Below are positions 26,391 through 37,543 of a stretch of DNA of 64,000 nt, piece by piece. Source of the stretch: Microbacterium phyllosphaerae. GTDB lineage: Bacteria; Actinomycetota; Actinomycetes; Actinomycetales; Microbacteriaceae. A program made the translations under genes and the position numbers. The number at the start of each line of letters is the position of its first letter. Position 1 is the stretch's first letter. Location of the stretch: positions 3,224,001-3,288,000 of the forward strand of contig NZ_JAGIOA010000001.1 in the NCBI RefSeq assembly GCF_017876435.1, written 5' to 3'. The notes below the pieces were generated by a model. It did no database searches and had not been told where the DNA came from. It saw nothing but the letters and a program-made list of their open reading frames with translations.

Positions 26391-26402
26391 CCCCCGAAAC
26401 TA
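26391..26402 (-). promoter_or_regulatory. possible leaderless promoter of tadA
   Basis: On the minus strand TAGTTT (26402-26397) fits the TAnnnT -10 pattern and is separated from the ATG by six bases (CGGGGG). Transcription would then start at or next to the A of the ATG. A ribosome site at normal distance is missing. Confidence 0.4.
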
Positions 26403-26802
26403 GGCGGCATGACCGACGGAGAGCCGTCGGTGCGCTCGGTGTGGACGCCTCCTGTGAGCAACTGCGTCGCCGCCGCATCCGTGCAGAGCCGATTCCGGCT
26501 GCGGTGCATCGATCAGGTGGGCCCTGGGAGCGCTCACATGCAGAGAAGGGCGGCACCTCACGGGGGGAATGAGATGCCGCCCACGGCGTCCCCTGATGGG
26601 GGAATCGGGCACGCCAAGGCCAGAATGAGAATTCGGCTGTCGTCGAGTGTACGCAAGGCAAGCGTCCTGACAAAACCCGTCGCACTACCTACTTTCGACA
26701 GTATGCGACGTCGGTGGCCGGGACTAGATTCGCCCTGACCTGATCGTGCCCCCGTACGGTCATGCCCGCAGTACCTGCCATGCCGCAAAGGAGCGCCTGC
26801 CG
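26403..26802. other. 400-base intergenic region between tadA and acs
   Basis: It contains no gene that I can support. A hairpin pairs 26548-26559 with 26571-26582 (one mismatch) and has no U tract. TAGATT at 26725-26730 is a candidate -10 for acs, with no clear -35. The ribosome site AAAGGAG is at 26787-26793. Confidence 0.5.
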
Positions 26803-28770
<1,968 letters not shown>

Positions 28771-28778
28771 TCCGACGA

Positions 28779-28820
28779 AGAACGCCCCCATCCGATGTCC
28801 TCATCGGGTGGGGGCGTTCT
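28779..28820. terminator. bidirectional terminator between acs and the RidA gene
   Basis: 28779-28797 pairs with 28802-28820 (19 bp, one wobble) around a 4-base loop. It separates two convergent genes and looks usable from both sides. Confidence 0.85.
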
Positions 28821-28834
28821 GCGTGAGAGCGGGC

Positions 28835-29293
28835 TCAGGCGAGGATGAAGGTGACCTCGACCTCGACCGGGCTGTCGAGGGGCAGCACCGGCACGCCGAC
28901 GGCCGCGCGGACGTGCTGTCCGGCCTCGCCGAAGATCTCGCCCAGCACGAGGCTCGCACCGTTGATCACGCCGGGCTGGCCGCTGAAATCGGGCGTGGAT
29001 GCCACGAATCCGCCGACCCGGAGGACTCCGGCGATCCTGTCGACGCCACCGGCTGCCGCGGCGGCGGCCGCGAGAGCGTTCAGGGCGCAGGTGCGTGCGT
29101 AGGCATTCGCGTCATCGGCGCCGACCTCGGCGCCGACCTTGCCGGTGGCGGGCAGCGCGCCACCGGAGAACGGGAGCTGACCCGAGGTGTAGACGAGTCC
29201 GTCATGCACGACGGCCGGCACGTACGCCGCGACGGGGGCGGCGACGACGGGCAGCTCGATGCCGAGCTCGGCGAGACGCGAGGAGACGCTCAT
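28835..29293 (-). CDS. RidA family protein
   Basis: 152 residues from ATG 29293. RidA/YjgF-like motifs: VPAVVHDGLVYTSGQLPF, ALNALAAAAAAAGGVDRI, RVGGFVASTPDFSGQP, and the C-terminal LPLDSPVEVEVTFIL. RidA proteins hydrolyse reactive enamine/imine intermediates. The family arginine that defines RidA itself is not in the usual position, so it may be an Rid subgroup member. It overlaps the DUF4177 gene stop-start (ATGA). Gene order near a class A PBP resembles the mycobacterial ponA2 region. Confidence 0.87.
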   Translation of the reverse strand: MSVSSRLAELGIELPVVAAPVAAYVPAVVHDGLVYTSGQLPFSGGALPATGKVGAEVGADDANAYARTCALNALAAAAAAAGGVDRIAGVLRVGGFVASTPDFSGQPGVINGASLVLGEIFGEAGQHVRAAVGVPVLPLDSPVEVEVTFILA

Positions 29294-29514
29294 GCCGCCC
29301 CTCCCTCGAACTGGCGAGACGCCTCGGCGGCGGCAGCGAGTCCGGCATTTCCCGTGGACTGCGCCGTCACCGGGCGCTTGAAGTAGGCGACGAGGCCTCC
29401 TTCGGGTCCCTGGATGACCTGCACGAGCTCCCATCCCTGCTTGCCCCAGTTGTTGAGGATCGCAGCGGTGTTGTGGATCAGCAGCGGGGTGGTCAGGTAC
29501 TCCCACGTGGTCAT
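29290..29514 (-). CDS. DUF4177-like small protein
   Basis: 74 residues from ATG 29514. TTWEYLTTPLLIHNTAAILNNWGKQGWELVQV is the DUF4177 signature; the rest is a short soluble tail. The function is unknown. Its stop overlaps the RidA start, and it is divergent from the PBP gene with 77 bases between. It is a conserved companion of RidA and the class A PBP in actinobacteria. Confidence 0.85.
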   Translation of the reverse strand: MTTWEYLTTPLLIHNTAAILNNWGKQGWELVQVIQGPEGGLVAYFKRPVTAQSTGNAGLAAAAEASRQFEGGAA

Positions 29515-29591
29515 GGCACTCCTGTCTGGCAGCACTCGCGCGCGCGGGTGCGTCAAAGGCGGTATTCAGGGAACTCCCCTACGATCAGCGT

Positions 29592-32153
29592 ATGCCTCAA
29601 AAGAATCGCACGGTGAAAGGTGCGCTCGGCGGAGTCCTCGGACTCGTCGGGCTCAGCGCCGTCGCCGGTCTCCTCGTCGCGGCCAGCGTCACCCCTGTTC
29701 TCGCCATGACGGGTATCGCCGGATCCCAGGCCCTCACCATCTTCGAGAAGCTCCCCGCGAACCTCCAGGTGAACCGTCCGATGGAGCAGTCGACCATCTA
29801 CGCGATGGACGCCGACAAGAATCCCGTCGAGCTGGCGTCGTTCTACGAGCAGAACCGCATCCCGCTGACGTACGACCAGATCAACCCGGTCGTCTACGAC
29901 GCGATCCTCTCGAGCGAGGACAAGGACTACTTCAGCCACGGCGGCGTCAACGTCGGCGCGACGGCCAAGGCTCTGGTCGACAACCTCCGAGGCACCGACG
30001 ACCGAGGCGCGTCGACCATCACGCAGCAGTACGTGAAGAACGTGCTGATCCAGGAGTGCGAGCAGGAGGCCGACCCCGCATCCGGCACGTATGCCGACGA
30101 CCTCCAGAAGTGCTGGACCGAGGCGACGAACGCCGACGGCGCCAAGGGCATCGAGCGCAAGCTGCAGGAGATGCGCTACGCCCTGCAGATCGAGAAGGAG
30201 TACTCGAAGAACGACATCCTTCTCGGGTACCTCAACATCGCGAACTTCGGCGGCACGGTCTACGGCATCGAGGCCGCCGCCAACTACTACTTCTCCACCA
30301 CCGCGGCGAAGCTGACGGCTGCCCAGGCAGCCACGATCGCCGGCATGGTGCAGAACCCGAACCAGTACCGGATCGACAAGCCCGCGGGCACGTGGACCGA
30401 CAAGGACGGCGTCGCGCACAACACCGAGGAAGACGGCTACGCCCAGACGCTGGATCGCCGTCACTACGTGCTCGACCGCATGCTCACGCTCGGCAAGATC
30501 ACGCAGGCGCAGTTCGACGAGGCGGATGCCTCCCCCATCACCCCCGCGATCACACAGCCCACACAGGGCTGTGTCTCCGCAGGCAACGTCGCGCGCAGCG
30601 CCTACTTCTGCGAGTACGTGAAGTCGGTCGTGCTGACCGATCCGGCATTCGGCGAGGACGCGACGGCGCGCAAGGATCTGCTGCGCCAGGGCGGCCTGAA
30701 GATCTACACGACGATGAACATCGACATCCAGACCGCTGCCGCGGAGAGCATGCGCAACATCGTGCCGGCCGGCTATGACAACCAGTACTTCGGAGCAGCC
30801 GGTGTCTCGCTCGAAACGAGCACCGGCCGCGTTCTCGCGATCACCCAGAACACCACTTTCAGCGAAACGGTTACGGGCGACCAGGCGTACAGCGCCCTCG
30901 TGTTCGCGACAGACAAGGCGCACGGCGGATCGAACGGCTTCTCCGTCGGGTCGACCTACAAGCTGTTCACGCTGATCGACTGGCTTGAGAACGGGCACTC
31001 CGTGCGGGAGACGCTGAACGCCAACAACCGGGTGTTCAGGAACTTCAAGTGCGGCGACGACAGCATCACCAACACGACGAAGATCGACAACTTCAATCGG
31101 CAGGGCGGCTACACCGGCACGGTGATGCGCTTCACCAGAGACTCGCTCAACAGCGGTTACCTCGCGATGGCGGAGAAGCTGGACCTCTGCGAGATCAATG
31201 GAGTCGCCGATCGCATGGGCGTCACCCTCGCCAACGGGGACAAGACGACAGACGACCCGCCCGTGCCGTACGACATCCTCGGATCGAAGTACATCTCACC
31301 GCTCGCCATGGCAGGCGCCTACGCCACAGTCGCGAACAAGGGGATCTACTGCACTCCGAAGTCCATCGACCGGGTCGTCGACGCCGACGGCAACGAACTG
31401 CCCGTCCCCGAATCGAAGTGCTCGCAGGTCATCACCCCCGAGGTCGCTGCGACCGCGGCGTACGCCCTCCAAGGCGTCATGAACGGTGGAACCGGCGCCA
31501 AAGCGAACAACAACGACGGCGTCCCTGTGATCGGAAAGACCGGTACCCACGAGAAGTGGGGAACCATGATGATCGAGTCCAGCACGAAGGTCACCACCGC
31601 GGTGTGGGTCGGACGTTCAGAAGGCCAGGCGAGCATCCTGAACCAGGGCTGGAACGGCACCGCGCTGAACGAGATGCGCTACTACGTGGCGAAGGACATG
31701 CAACGCGCGGCGAACAACGTCTACGGCGGCGACCGGTTCCCCGAGCCCGACAACAAGCTGATCCGTCAGGTGCTGACCGACGTGCCGAACGTCGTCGGAC
31801 AGACGGTCGAAGAGGCCACGGCGACTCTGAAGGACAAGGGATTCCAGGTCACGGTCGGCGCCGCGGTCGACAGCGACAAGGCGACCAACATCGTCGTGGC
31901 GCAGGACCCTGCCGGTCAGGCCCCGAACGGTGCGACCATCACGCTCTCGCCGAGCAACGGACAGGGTGCGACCGTGCCCGACATCACGGGGCAGGGGAGA
32001 GAGAAGGCACAGGAAGCACTGTTCGGCGCCGGCTTCACATCGATCGATTTCGACGGGTCATGCAACGGCAACGGGGCGAAGGTCGCGTCGACCTCACCCG
32101 CCGCCAACGCCGCAGCGAACAAGAGCACGACCGTCAAGGTCACGTGTCAGTGA
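29592..32153 (+). CDS. class A penicillin-binding protein with PASTA domains (PonA2-like)
   Basis: 853 residues. A cytoplasmic stub and one membrane helix (about 9-35) lead to the glycosyltransferase domain with EDKDYFSHGGVN (catalytic Glu about 109) and RGASTITQQYVKN. The transpeptidase domain has the SxxK motif as STYK (S454), SLN as in DSLNSGYLA, and KTG as IGKTGTHEKWG (K649). Two PASTA repeats at the C-terminus (PNVVGQTVEEATATL, PDITGQGREKAQEAL) resemble muropeptide-sensing modules. It builds and cross-links peptidoglycan outside the membrane. Its stop overlaps the metallophosphoesterase start (GTGA at 32150). Confidence 0.95.
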   Translation: MPQKNRTVKGALGGVLGLVGLSAVAGLLVAASVTPVLAMTGIAGSQALTIFEKLPANLQVNRPMEQSTIYAMDADKNPVELASFYEQNRIPLTYDQINPVVYDAILSSEDKDYFSHGGVNVGATAKALVDNLRGTDDRGASTITQQYVKNVLIQECEQEADPASGTYADDLQKCWTEATNADGAKGIERKLQEMRYALQIEKEYSKNDILLGYLNIANFGGTVYGIEAAANYYFSTTAAKLTAAQAATIAGMVQNPNQYRIDKPAGTWTDKDGVAHNTEEDGYAQTLDRRHYVLDRMLTLGKITQAQFDEADASPITPAITQPTQGCVSAGNVARSAYFCEYVKSVVLTDPAFGEDATARKDLLRQGGLKIYTTMNIDIQTAAAESMRNIVPAGYDNQYFGAAGVSLETSTGRVLAITQNTTFSETVTGDQAYSALVFATDKAHGGSNGFSVGSTYKLFTLIDWLENGHSVRETLNANNRVFRNFKCGDDSITNTTKIDNFNRQGGYTGTVMRFTRDSLNSGYLAMAEKLDLCEINGVADRMGVTLANGDKTTDDPPVPYDILGSKYISPLAMAGAYATVANKGIYCTPKSIDRVVDADGNELPVPESKCSQVITPEVAATAAYALQGVMNGGTGAKANNNDGVPVIGKTGTHEKWGTMMIESSTKVTTAVWVGRSEGQASILNQGWNGTALNEMRYYVAKDMQRAANNVYGGDRFPEPDNKLIRQVLTDVPNVVGQTVEEATATLKDKGFQVTVGAAVDSDKATNIVVAQDPAGQAPNGATITLSPSNGQGATVPDITGQGREKAQEALFGAGFTSIDFDGSCNGNGAKVASTSPAANAAANKSTTVKVTCQ

Positions 32154-33085
32154 CCTCACGACGCACGGCACACCCGGCCCTCATCGCGCTCGGCGCGGTG
32201 GGGGCCGCTGGTGCTGCGGCCGCCGTCTGGGGCATCGGCATCGAGCGCTACCTCTTCACGGTGCGGGAGGCGACGGCATCCGCACTCGCACCCGGCTCCT
32301 CCCCCCTGCGCGTGCTGCACATCTCGGACGCGCACATGGCACCGTGGCAGCACCGCAAGCAGGACTGGCTCGCCTCTCTCGCGCAGTTGAAGCCCGACCT
32401 CGTGATCAACACCGGTGACAACCTCGGGCACCGCGACGGCCTCGCAGGCATCCGTCGGGCCTTCGAGCCCTTCGCCGGCATCCCCGGTGTGTTCGTGCAC
32501 GGCTCGAACGATGTGAACGGCCCCGCCCCACGCAACCCGATCCGCTACTTCGCCGGACCATCGAAACGGCACACCGAACCGACGTTCCTCGACACGGATG
32601 CGATGGATGCGTACTTCACCGACGAGCTCGGCTGGACGGATCTGAACAACACCGCCGCGCGGCTCACTGTCGCAGGGAACCCGCTCGACTTCTTCGGCGT
32701 GAGCGACGCGCACCGGCAGTGGGACCGGCTCGAAGACCTCCCCGCCGCGATCAGGGCCCTCGGCCCGCAGGATGCCGCGACCTCCGTGCTCGGCGTCACG
32801 CATGCGCCCTACCAGCGCGTGATGAACCGGTACATCGAGCTCGGCGCCGACGCGATCTTCGGCGGCCACACGCACGGCGGCCAGGTGTGCCTGCCCGGCT
32901 TCGGCGCCCTGGTCGCGAACTGCGACATACCGCTGAAGCAGGCCAAGGGCCTCAGCACCTGGACGCAGGGCGGGCGCACCGTCCCGCTCAACGTCAGCGC
33001 CGGCTGCGGTCACTCGATCTACGCTCCCGTGCGTCTCGCGTGCCGCCCCGAGGCGACGCTGCTGACACTCACGGCGCGCGGATGA
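32150..33085 (+). CDS. metallophosphoesterase, membrane-anchored
   Basis: 311 residues from GTG 32150. An N-terminal helix ([21 protein letters not shown]) anchors a calcineurin-like domain with [12 protein letters not shown] (DxH), [15 protein letters not shown] and [15 protein letters not shown]. These are the five metal-binding motifs of the family. Substrate and physiological role are not defined by sequence; homologues next to PonA2 in mycobacteria are linked to cell envelope biology. It is translationally coupled to the PBP gene by a GTGA overlap. Confidence 0.92.
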   Translation: MTSRRTAHPALIALGAVGAAGAAAAVWGIGIERYLFTVREATASALAPGSSPLRVLHISDAHMAPWQHRKQDWLASLAQLKPDLVINTGDNLGHRDGLAGIRRAFEPFAGIPGVFVHGSNDVNGPAPRNPIRYFAGPSKRHTEPTFLDTDAMDAYFTDELGWTDLNNTAARLTVAGNPLDFFGVSDAHRQWDRLEDLPAAIRALGPQDAATSVLGVTHAPYQRVMNRYIELGADAIFGGHTHGGQVCLPGFGALVANCDIPLKQAKGLSTWTQGGRTVPLNVSAGCGHSIYAPVRLACRPEATLLTLTARG

Positions 33086-33138
33086 GCCCTCGATTCGGCG
33101 CTGAGACCATTTCGCTGTAGACTCGGAGGGTTGCAAAA

Positions 33139-33216
<78 letters not shown>

Positions 33217-33224
33217 TAACACCG

Positions 33225-33250
33225 GAAGGCCGCCCTCACGGGCGGCCTTC
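33225..33250 (+). terminator. terminator of tRNA-Pro
   Basis: An 11-bp perfect stem (33225-33235 with 33240-33250) with loop TCAC, followed by TCTGT. Confidence 0.8.
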
Positions 33251-33281
33251 TCTGTACCAGGACCGAGGCGAAAGGGACCGC

Positions 33282-33758
33282 GTGAGCAACCTGTTCCCTC
33301 CCCCGCGCCGCCTCACCCGCGGCATCGCACTCGGTCTCGGCATCCCGTTCCTCGTAGGTCTCGCCCTGCTCACGCTGACGCCCGCGCGTGTGGAGGAGAC
33401 GATGCCGAACCTGCTCGATCTCGTGCTCTCGGCGGCTCACCGCCTGGGCTGGGAGTCGCTCGACTTCACGCGCCTCGAGATCATCGCGAATGTGCTCGTG
33501 TTCGTGCCGGTCGGCATCCTCGCGTTCGTCCTCGTGCCGCGCCGCCTCTGGCTTCTCGCGGTGGTCGCGGGTCCTGTGCTGTCGCTCACGATCGAGATCG
33601 CACAGCGGCTCGCCCTCCCCCACCGCGCTGCGACGATCACCGACGTCGTCGCGAACTCGGGCGGCGCCCTGATCGGCGTCTTCATCGCGATCGCCGGAAC
33701 GCTGCTGTTCGCCCCGCATCCCACTTCCCGTCCGCCACATACCCAGGAAGCATCATGA
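33282..33758 (+). CDS. VanZ family membrane protein
   Basis: 158 residues from GTG 33282 with a GAAAGGGA ribosome site. About four helices are visible, with the VanZ-like core ILAFVLVPRRLWLLAVVAGPVLSLTIEIAQRLAL and RAATITDVVANSGGALIG. VanZ proteins affect glycopeptide tolerance, but most chromosomal ones are of unknown function. It overlaps the HAD phosphatase start (ATGA), so the two are translated together. No other resistance gene is near. Confidence 0.85.
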   Translation: MSNLFPPPRRLTRGIALGLGIPFLVGLALLTLTPARVEETMPNLLDLVLSAAHRLGWESLDFTRLEIIANVLVFVPVGILAFVLVPRRLWLLAVVAGPVLSLTIEIAQRLALPHRAATITDVVANSGGALIGVFIAIAGTLLFAPHPTSRPPHTQEAS

Positions 33759-34510
33759 CCTCGCCTGCTCTGGTCGCCTTCGATCTCGACGACACCCTCG
33801 CCGCCTCCAAGGCCGCGATCGACCCGCGGATCGCCCGTCTGCTGCTCGCGTTACTCTCGAAGGTCGATGTCGCGATCATCTCGGGAGGCAACGAGGCCCA
33901 GTTCCGCTCGCAGGTGATCGCGAAGCTCGGCGACATCGATGCGACGGCCGCCGCTCGACTGCACCTGCTCCCCACCTGCGGAACGCGGTACCTGCGGTGG
34001 GACGGCACAGGATTCGCTCCGGTGTACGCGCAGGATCTCAGCGCGGAGCAGAAGGCGCGAGCGCTGAGTGCGCTGCGCGAGGAGGCGGAGCGCCTGGGGC
34101 TGTGGGAATCCCAGCCCTGGGGTGAGATCCTCGAGGACCGCGGTTCGCAGATCACGTTCTCGGCTCTCGGCCAGAAGGCACCGCACGACGCCAAGCGCGA
34201 CTGGGACCCGAGCGGCGCGAAGCGGGAGGCGCTGCGGGATGCCGTCGCCACCCGACTTCCCGACCTCGAGGTGCGCTCGGGCGGATCGACCTCGATCGAC
34301 ATCACGCTCGCAGGAATCGACAAGGCATACGGCATGCGACAGCTCGCCGAGCACACCGGTATCCCCCTGACCTCCATGCTGTTCTACGGCGACCGTCTCG
34401 ACGAGGGCGGCAACGACTACCCGGTGCTCGCGATCGGTGTGCCGTCGGTGGCCGTGGAGGGCTGGGAGGACACCGCCGACAAGCTCGACGCACTCCTCCC
34501 CACGCTCTGA
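33755..34510 (+). CDS. HAD-IIB family phosphatase
   Basis: 251 residues from ATG 33755 with AGGAAG upstream. HAD motif I is FDLDDTLAAS; motif II is VAIISGGN; the cap has SQITFSALGQKAP; motif III/IV is KAYGMRQLAEHTG then FYGDRLDEGGNDYPVLAIG. The pattern is close to sucrose-6-phosphate phosphatase or mannosyl-phosphoglycerate phosphatase type HADs; phosphomannomutase similarity is another option. The substrate is unproven. It is coupled to the vanZ-like gene upstream. Confidence 0.85.
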   Translation: MTSPALVAFDLDDTLAASKAAIDPRIARLLLALLSKVDVAIISGGNEAQFRSQVIAKLGDIDATAAARLHLLPTCGTRYLRWDGTGFAPVYAQDLSAEQKARALSALREEAERLGLWESQPWGEILEDRGSQITFSALGQKAPHDAKRDWDPSGAKREALRDAVATRLPDLEVRSGGSTSIDITLAGIDKAYGMRQLAEHTGIPLTSMLFYGDRLDEGGNDYPVLAIGVPSVAVEGWEDTADKLDALLPTL

Positions 34511-34556
34511 CGGCTGCCTACACCCCGCGCGTGCGGCGGAGTTCTAGCATGTCGGT

Positions 34557-35402
34557 ATGGAACCGCTGCTCATCGTCATCCTGACCGCAGCTGTCGCGAG
34601 CGCGGCCTGCTGGATCCTGTCTCTCGTGACCCGCGACACCTCGTGGGTCGACCGCGCCTGGTCGATCGTGCCCGTCGTCTACGTGTGGATCTTCGCCGGT
34701 GCGGCACTCGCGGGCGGCGGCGACGCCGGCCGTCTGGTGCTGATGGCCGTTCTCGTGACCATGTGGGGTGCGCGTCTGACCTTCAACTTCGCCCGCAAGG
34801 GCGGATACACCGGCATGGAGGACTACCGGTGGGCGATCCTGCGCGGACGCATGAAGCCGTGGCAGTTCCAGCTCTTCAATCTGCTGTTCATCATCGGGTA
34901 TCAGATGACGCTGCTCGTGCTCATCACGCTCCCGGCTGAGATCGCCCTGCAGCATCCGGCTCCGCTGAACGCGTGGGACCTCGTGTTCGCCGCGGTCTTC
35001 CTCGCGCTGCTGCTCGGCGAGACGGTCGCCGACCAACAGCAGTGGGAGTTCCACCGGCGCAAGAAGCAGACAGGCGGCGCACTCGCTCCCGGCTTCGCGA
35101 CCGAAGGACTGTTCCGCTACAGCAGGCACCCCAACTTCTTCTTCGAGCAGAGCCAGTGGTGGGCGCTCTACGCGATCGGCGCGACGGCCGCCGTGGCCTC
35201 GGGCGAAGGCCTGCTCGGCGGGGCGTTGAACTGGTCGATCATCGGACCGTTCCTGCTCAGCATCCTATTCATAGGCTCGACGGTCTTCACCGAGTCGATC
35301 ACCGCGGGAAAGTACCCCGCGTACGCCGAGTACCGTCGGACGACGTCGATGCTCGTGCCCTGGCCACCGCGGACCCGGCGGGTCGCCGAGTCCGCGGTGT
35401 GA
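34557..35402 (+). CDS. DUF1295 membrane protein (steroid 5-alpha-reductase-like)
   Basis: 281 residues, about six helices. DUF1295 motifs: WVDRAWSIVPVVYVW, WGARLTFNFARKGGY, QQQWEFHRRKKQTGG, FRYSRHPNFFFEQSQWWALY. The fold is shared with 5-alpha-reductases and isoprenylcysteine methyltransferases that use NADPH or SAM; the substrate here is unknown. It converges on lldD with only three bases between the stops, so no terminator separates them. Confidence 0.85.
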   Translation: MEPLLIVILTAAVASAACWILSLVTRDTSWVDRAWSIVPVVYVWIFAGAALAGGGDAGRLVLMAVLVTMWGARLTFNFARKGGYTGMEDYRWAILRGRMKPWQFQLFNLLFIIGYQMTLLVLITLPAEIALQHPAPLNAWDLVFAAVFLALLLGETVADQQQWEFHRRKKQTGGALAPGFATEGLFRYSRHPNFFFEQSQWWALYAIGATAAVASGEGLLGGALNWSIIGPFLLSILFIGSTVFTESITAGKYPAYAEYRRTTSMLVPWPPRTRRVAESAV

Positions 35403-35405
35403 GGG

Positions 35406-36665
35406 TCAGCCGACGACGACGTCGGACGCGGCGCGCGCCACCGGAACGAGGCGCGTGAGCTGCGTGACGTGCGCGGGCTCGAGCTCGGCGAGCGAGGCGA
35501 CACCCAGCAGGCGCATGGTGCGCTCGATCTCGGTGCGGAGGATGCTGATCGTGCGGTCGACGCCCTGACGGCCACCCGCCATGAGCCCGTACAGGTAGGC
35601 GCGGCCGATGAGCGTGAAGTCGGCACCGAGTGCGACGGCGGCGACGATGTCGGCGCCGTTCATGATGCCGGTGTCGATCATGACGGTGAAGTCGTCGCCC
35701 ACGGCCTTGCGCACCTCGGGCAGCAGGTGGAACGGGATCGGCGCACGGTCGAGCTGGCGCCCGCCGTGGTTCGACAGCACGATGCCGTCGACACCGGCGT
35801 CACGCAGCCGCACCGAGTCCTCGACGTTCTGCACGCCCTTGATCACGATCTTGCCGGGCCAGATGTCGCGGATCACCGCGAGGTCGTCGTAGCTGATCGT
35901 CGGGTCCATCGCCGCGTCGAGCAGCTCTCCGACGGTGCCGCCGGTGGTGCTCAGCGACGCGAACTCGAGCTTGGGCGTGGTGAGGAAGTCGTACCACCAC
36001 CACGGACGAGGGATGGCGTTGACGATCGTTCCGAGCGTCAGCTGCGGCGGGATGCTGAAGCCGTTGCGCTTGTCGCGCAGCCGCGCTCCGGCGACCGGGG
36101 TGTCGACCGTGAACTGCAGGGTGTCGAAACCGGCGGCGGCGGCACGACGGGTCAGCTCGTACGAGATCTCGCGGTCGCGCATGACGTACAGCTGGAACCA
36201 GTTGCGGCCGTGCGGGTTCGCGGCCTTCACACCCTCGATCGAGGTCGTGCCGAGCGTCGACAGAGTGAACGGGATGCCGGCGGCGGCTGCGGCGCCGGCG
36301 CCCGCGATCTCGCCCTCGGTCTGCATCAGGCGGGTGAACCCGGTCGGCGCGATGCCGAAGGGAAGCGCGGACGGGCCCCCGAGGATGTCGACGGACGTGT
36401 CGACGGTCGGCGCCGGGCGGAGGATGCCGGGGTGGAACTCGACATCCTGGAAGGCCTGGCGCGCACGCGTGAGCGACAGCTCGCCCTCCGCAGCCCCGTC
36501 GGTGTAGTCGAACGCGGCCTTCGGCGTGCGGCGCTTCGCGATGGTGCGCAGGTCGTCGATCGTGAGTGCCGAGTCGAGGCGGCGCTTCTTGCCGTCGAAC
36601 TCGGGCTTCTTGAACTTCATGAGCTCGAGCAGCTCTACGGGGTTGGGAAGCTGGCGCTGGACCAT
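35406..36665 (-). CDS. lldD: FMN-dependent L-lactate dehydrogenase family protein
   Basis: 419 residues. Alpha-hydroxy-acid oxidase motifs: the N-terminal [46 protein letters not shown], the flavin-binding [36 protein letters not shown] with catalytic His in SNHGG, and [32 protein letters not shown]. It oxidises L-lactate to pyruvate at the membrane and passes electrons to quinone. It follows lldR by 11 bases and shares its promoter, so lactate probably induces it. Length is a little above the usual 380-400 residues. Confidence 0.93.
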   Translation of the reverse strand: MVQRQLPNPVELLELMKFKKPEFDGKKRRLDSALTIDDLRTIAKRRTPKAAFDYTDGAAEGELSLTRARQAFQDVEFHPGILRPAPTVDTSVDILGGPSALPFGIAPTGFTRLMQTEGEIAGAGAAAAAGIPFTLSTLGTTSIEGVKAANPHGRNWFQLYVMRDREISYELTRRAAAAGFDTLQFTVDTPVAGARLRDKRNGFSIPPQLTLGTIVNAIPRPWWWYDFLTTPKLEFASLSTTGGTVGELLDAAMDPTISYDDLAVIRDIWPGKIVIKGVQNVEDSVRLRDAGVDGIVLSNHGGRQLDRAPIPFHLLPEVRKAVGDDFTVMIDTGIMNGADIVAAVALGADFTLIGRAYLYGLMAGGRQGVDRTISILRTEIERTMRLLGVASLAELEPAHVTQLTRLVPVARAASDVVVG

Positions 36666-36676
36666 CTCGTGTCCTC

Positions 36677-37399
36677 TCAGTCGGTGGATCGGGTGCCGCG
36701 GGTGAGCCCCGCCGCGGTGTAGTAGCCGGTGATGTGGGCGCGCACGAGTGCCTGAGCCGTCGGCGCATCACCCGCGGCGATGGCCGCGACGATCGCGCGG
36801 TGCTCGGATCGCAGGACGGCCGCCATGGCATCCCAGTCGGCGATGGCCGTGGCCCCCTCCTGCACATACGACTCGATCGAGGTGCGGAGCCCCGCCATGA
36901 TCGCCGCGACGACGGTGTTGCCGCTGGACTCGGCGAGGGCGAGGTGCAGCTGTGCGTCGAGCGCCAGGAACTCGCCGGGGGTCAGCCCCTCGGCATCCAT
37001 CGCGTCGAGCACGCTGTGGGCGTGCGTGAGATCAGGATCGCTGTGCTGCGCCAGGGCTGCGGCGACCGCATCCTCGAGCAGCAGTCGCGTCTGCACGACA
37101 TCGGTCAGAGGGAATCCCTGAGCGGCGACCTGCAGCCGCAGCAGCGTCGACATGCCACCGGACGGGGTGGCGATGACGATCGCTCCCGACTGCGGCCCTG
37201 AGCCCGTCGCCGTGCGGATCAGACCCATGACCTCGAGCACGCGCAGCGCCTCTCGGACGCTCGAGCGCCCCACTCCGAGGTCGGCGGCGAGGTCGCGCTC
37301 GGACGCGAGTCGGTCACCGGGGCCGAGGCGCCCGTCGAGCAGGTCGCGTTCGACATGTTCGAGCACGAGACGCCAGGCGCGTGCGGGTTGCTCCGGCAT
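36677..37399 (-). CDS. lldR: FadR-subfamily GntR regulator, probable lactate repressor
   Basis: 240 residues from ATG 37399 with GGAGAG upstream; longer in-frame starts lack a site. The N-terminal winged helix has [38 protein letters not shown]. The C-terminal FCD domain has [32 protein letters not shown] and [11 protein letters not shown], with His residues for a metal or ligand. It is the first gene of lldR-lldD. Two perfect GTGGTCnGACCAC palindromes sit in its promoter, so autorepression relieved by lactate is expected. Confidence 0.9.
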   Translation of the reverse strand: MPEQPARAWRLVLEHVERDLLDGRLGPGDRLASERDLAADLGVGRSSVREALRVLEVMGLIRTATGSGPQSGAIVIATPSGGMSTLLRLQVAAQGFPLTDVVQTRLLLEDAVAAALAQHSDPDLTHAHSVLDAMDAEGLTPGEFLALDAQLHLALAESSGNTVVAAIMAGLRTSIESYVQEGATAIADWDAMAAVLRSEHRAIVAAIAAGDAPTAQALVRAHITGYYTAAGLTRGTRSTD

Positions 37400-37452
37400 C
37401 CGCTCTCCTCGTCGTTCGCGTGTCTGCGGGGGTCGATCACCGACGCCCTCAT

Positions 37453-37492
37453 GTGGTCTGACCACAGTAGCGCGTGTGGTCAGACCACGCAA
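37453..37492 (-). promoter_or_regulatory. lldR promoter with twin GntR operators
   Basis: Two 13-bp palindromes of the form GTGGTC-N-GACCAC lie at 37453-37465 and 37476-37488, centres 23 bases apart. On the minus strand TTGCGT (37492-37487) and TACTGT (37469-37464) are 17 bases apart, a good -35/-10. One operator fills the spacer and the other overlaps the -10/start site, so binding blocks polymerase. Confidence 0.85.
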
Positions 37493-37543
37493 TCCGGGCG
37501 CACGAGATCACCACCCGAAGGGCGGGGCACCGGCGGTGGGCTC

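Noticed and set aside
26548..26582. Hairpin before acs as a riboswitch
   Set aside because: Only one imperfect stem is visible, without a conserved aptamer pattern and far upstream of the start; it is left as part of the intergenic region.
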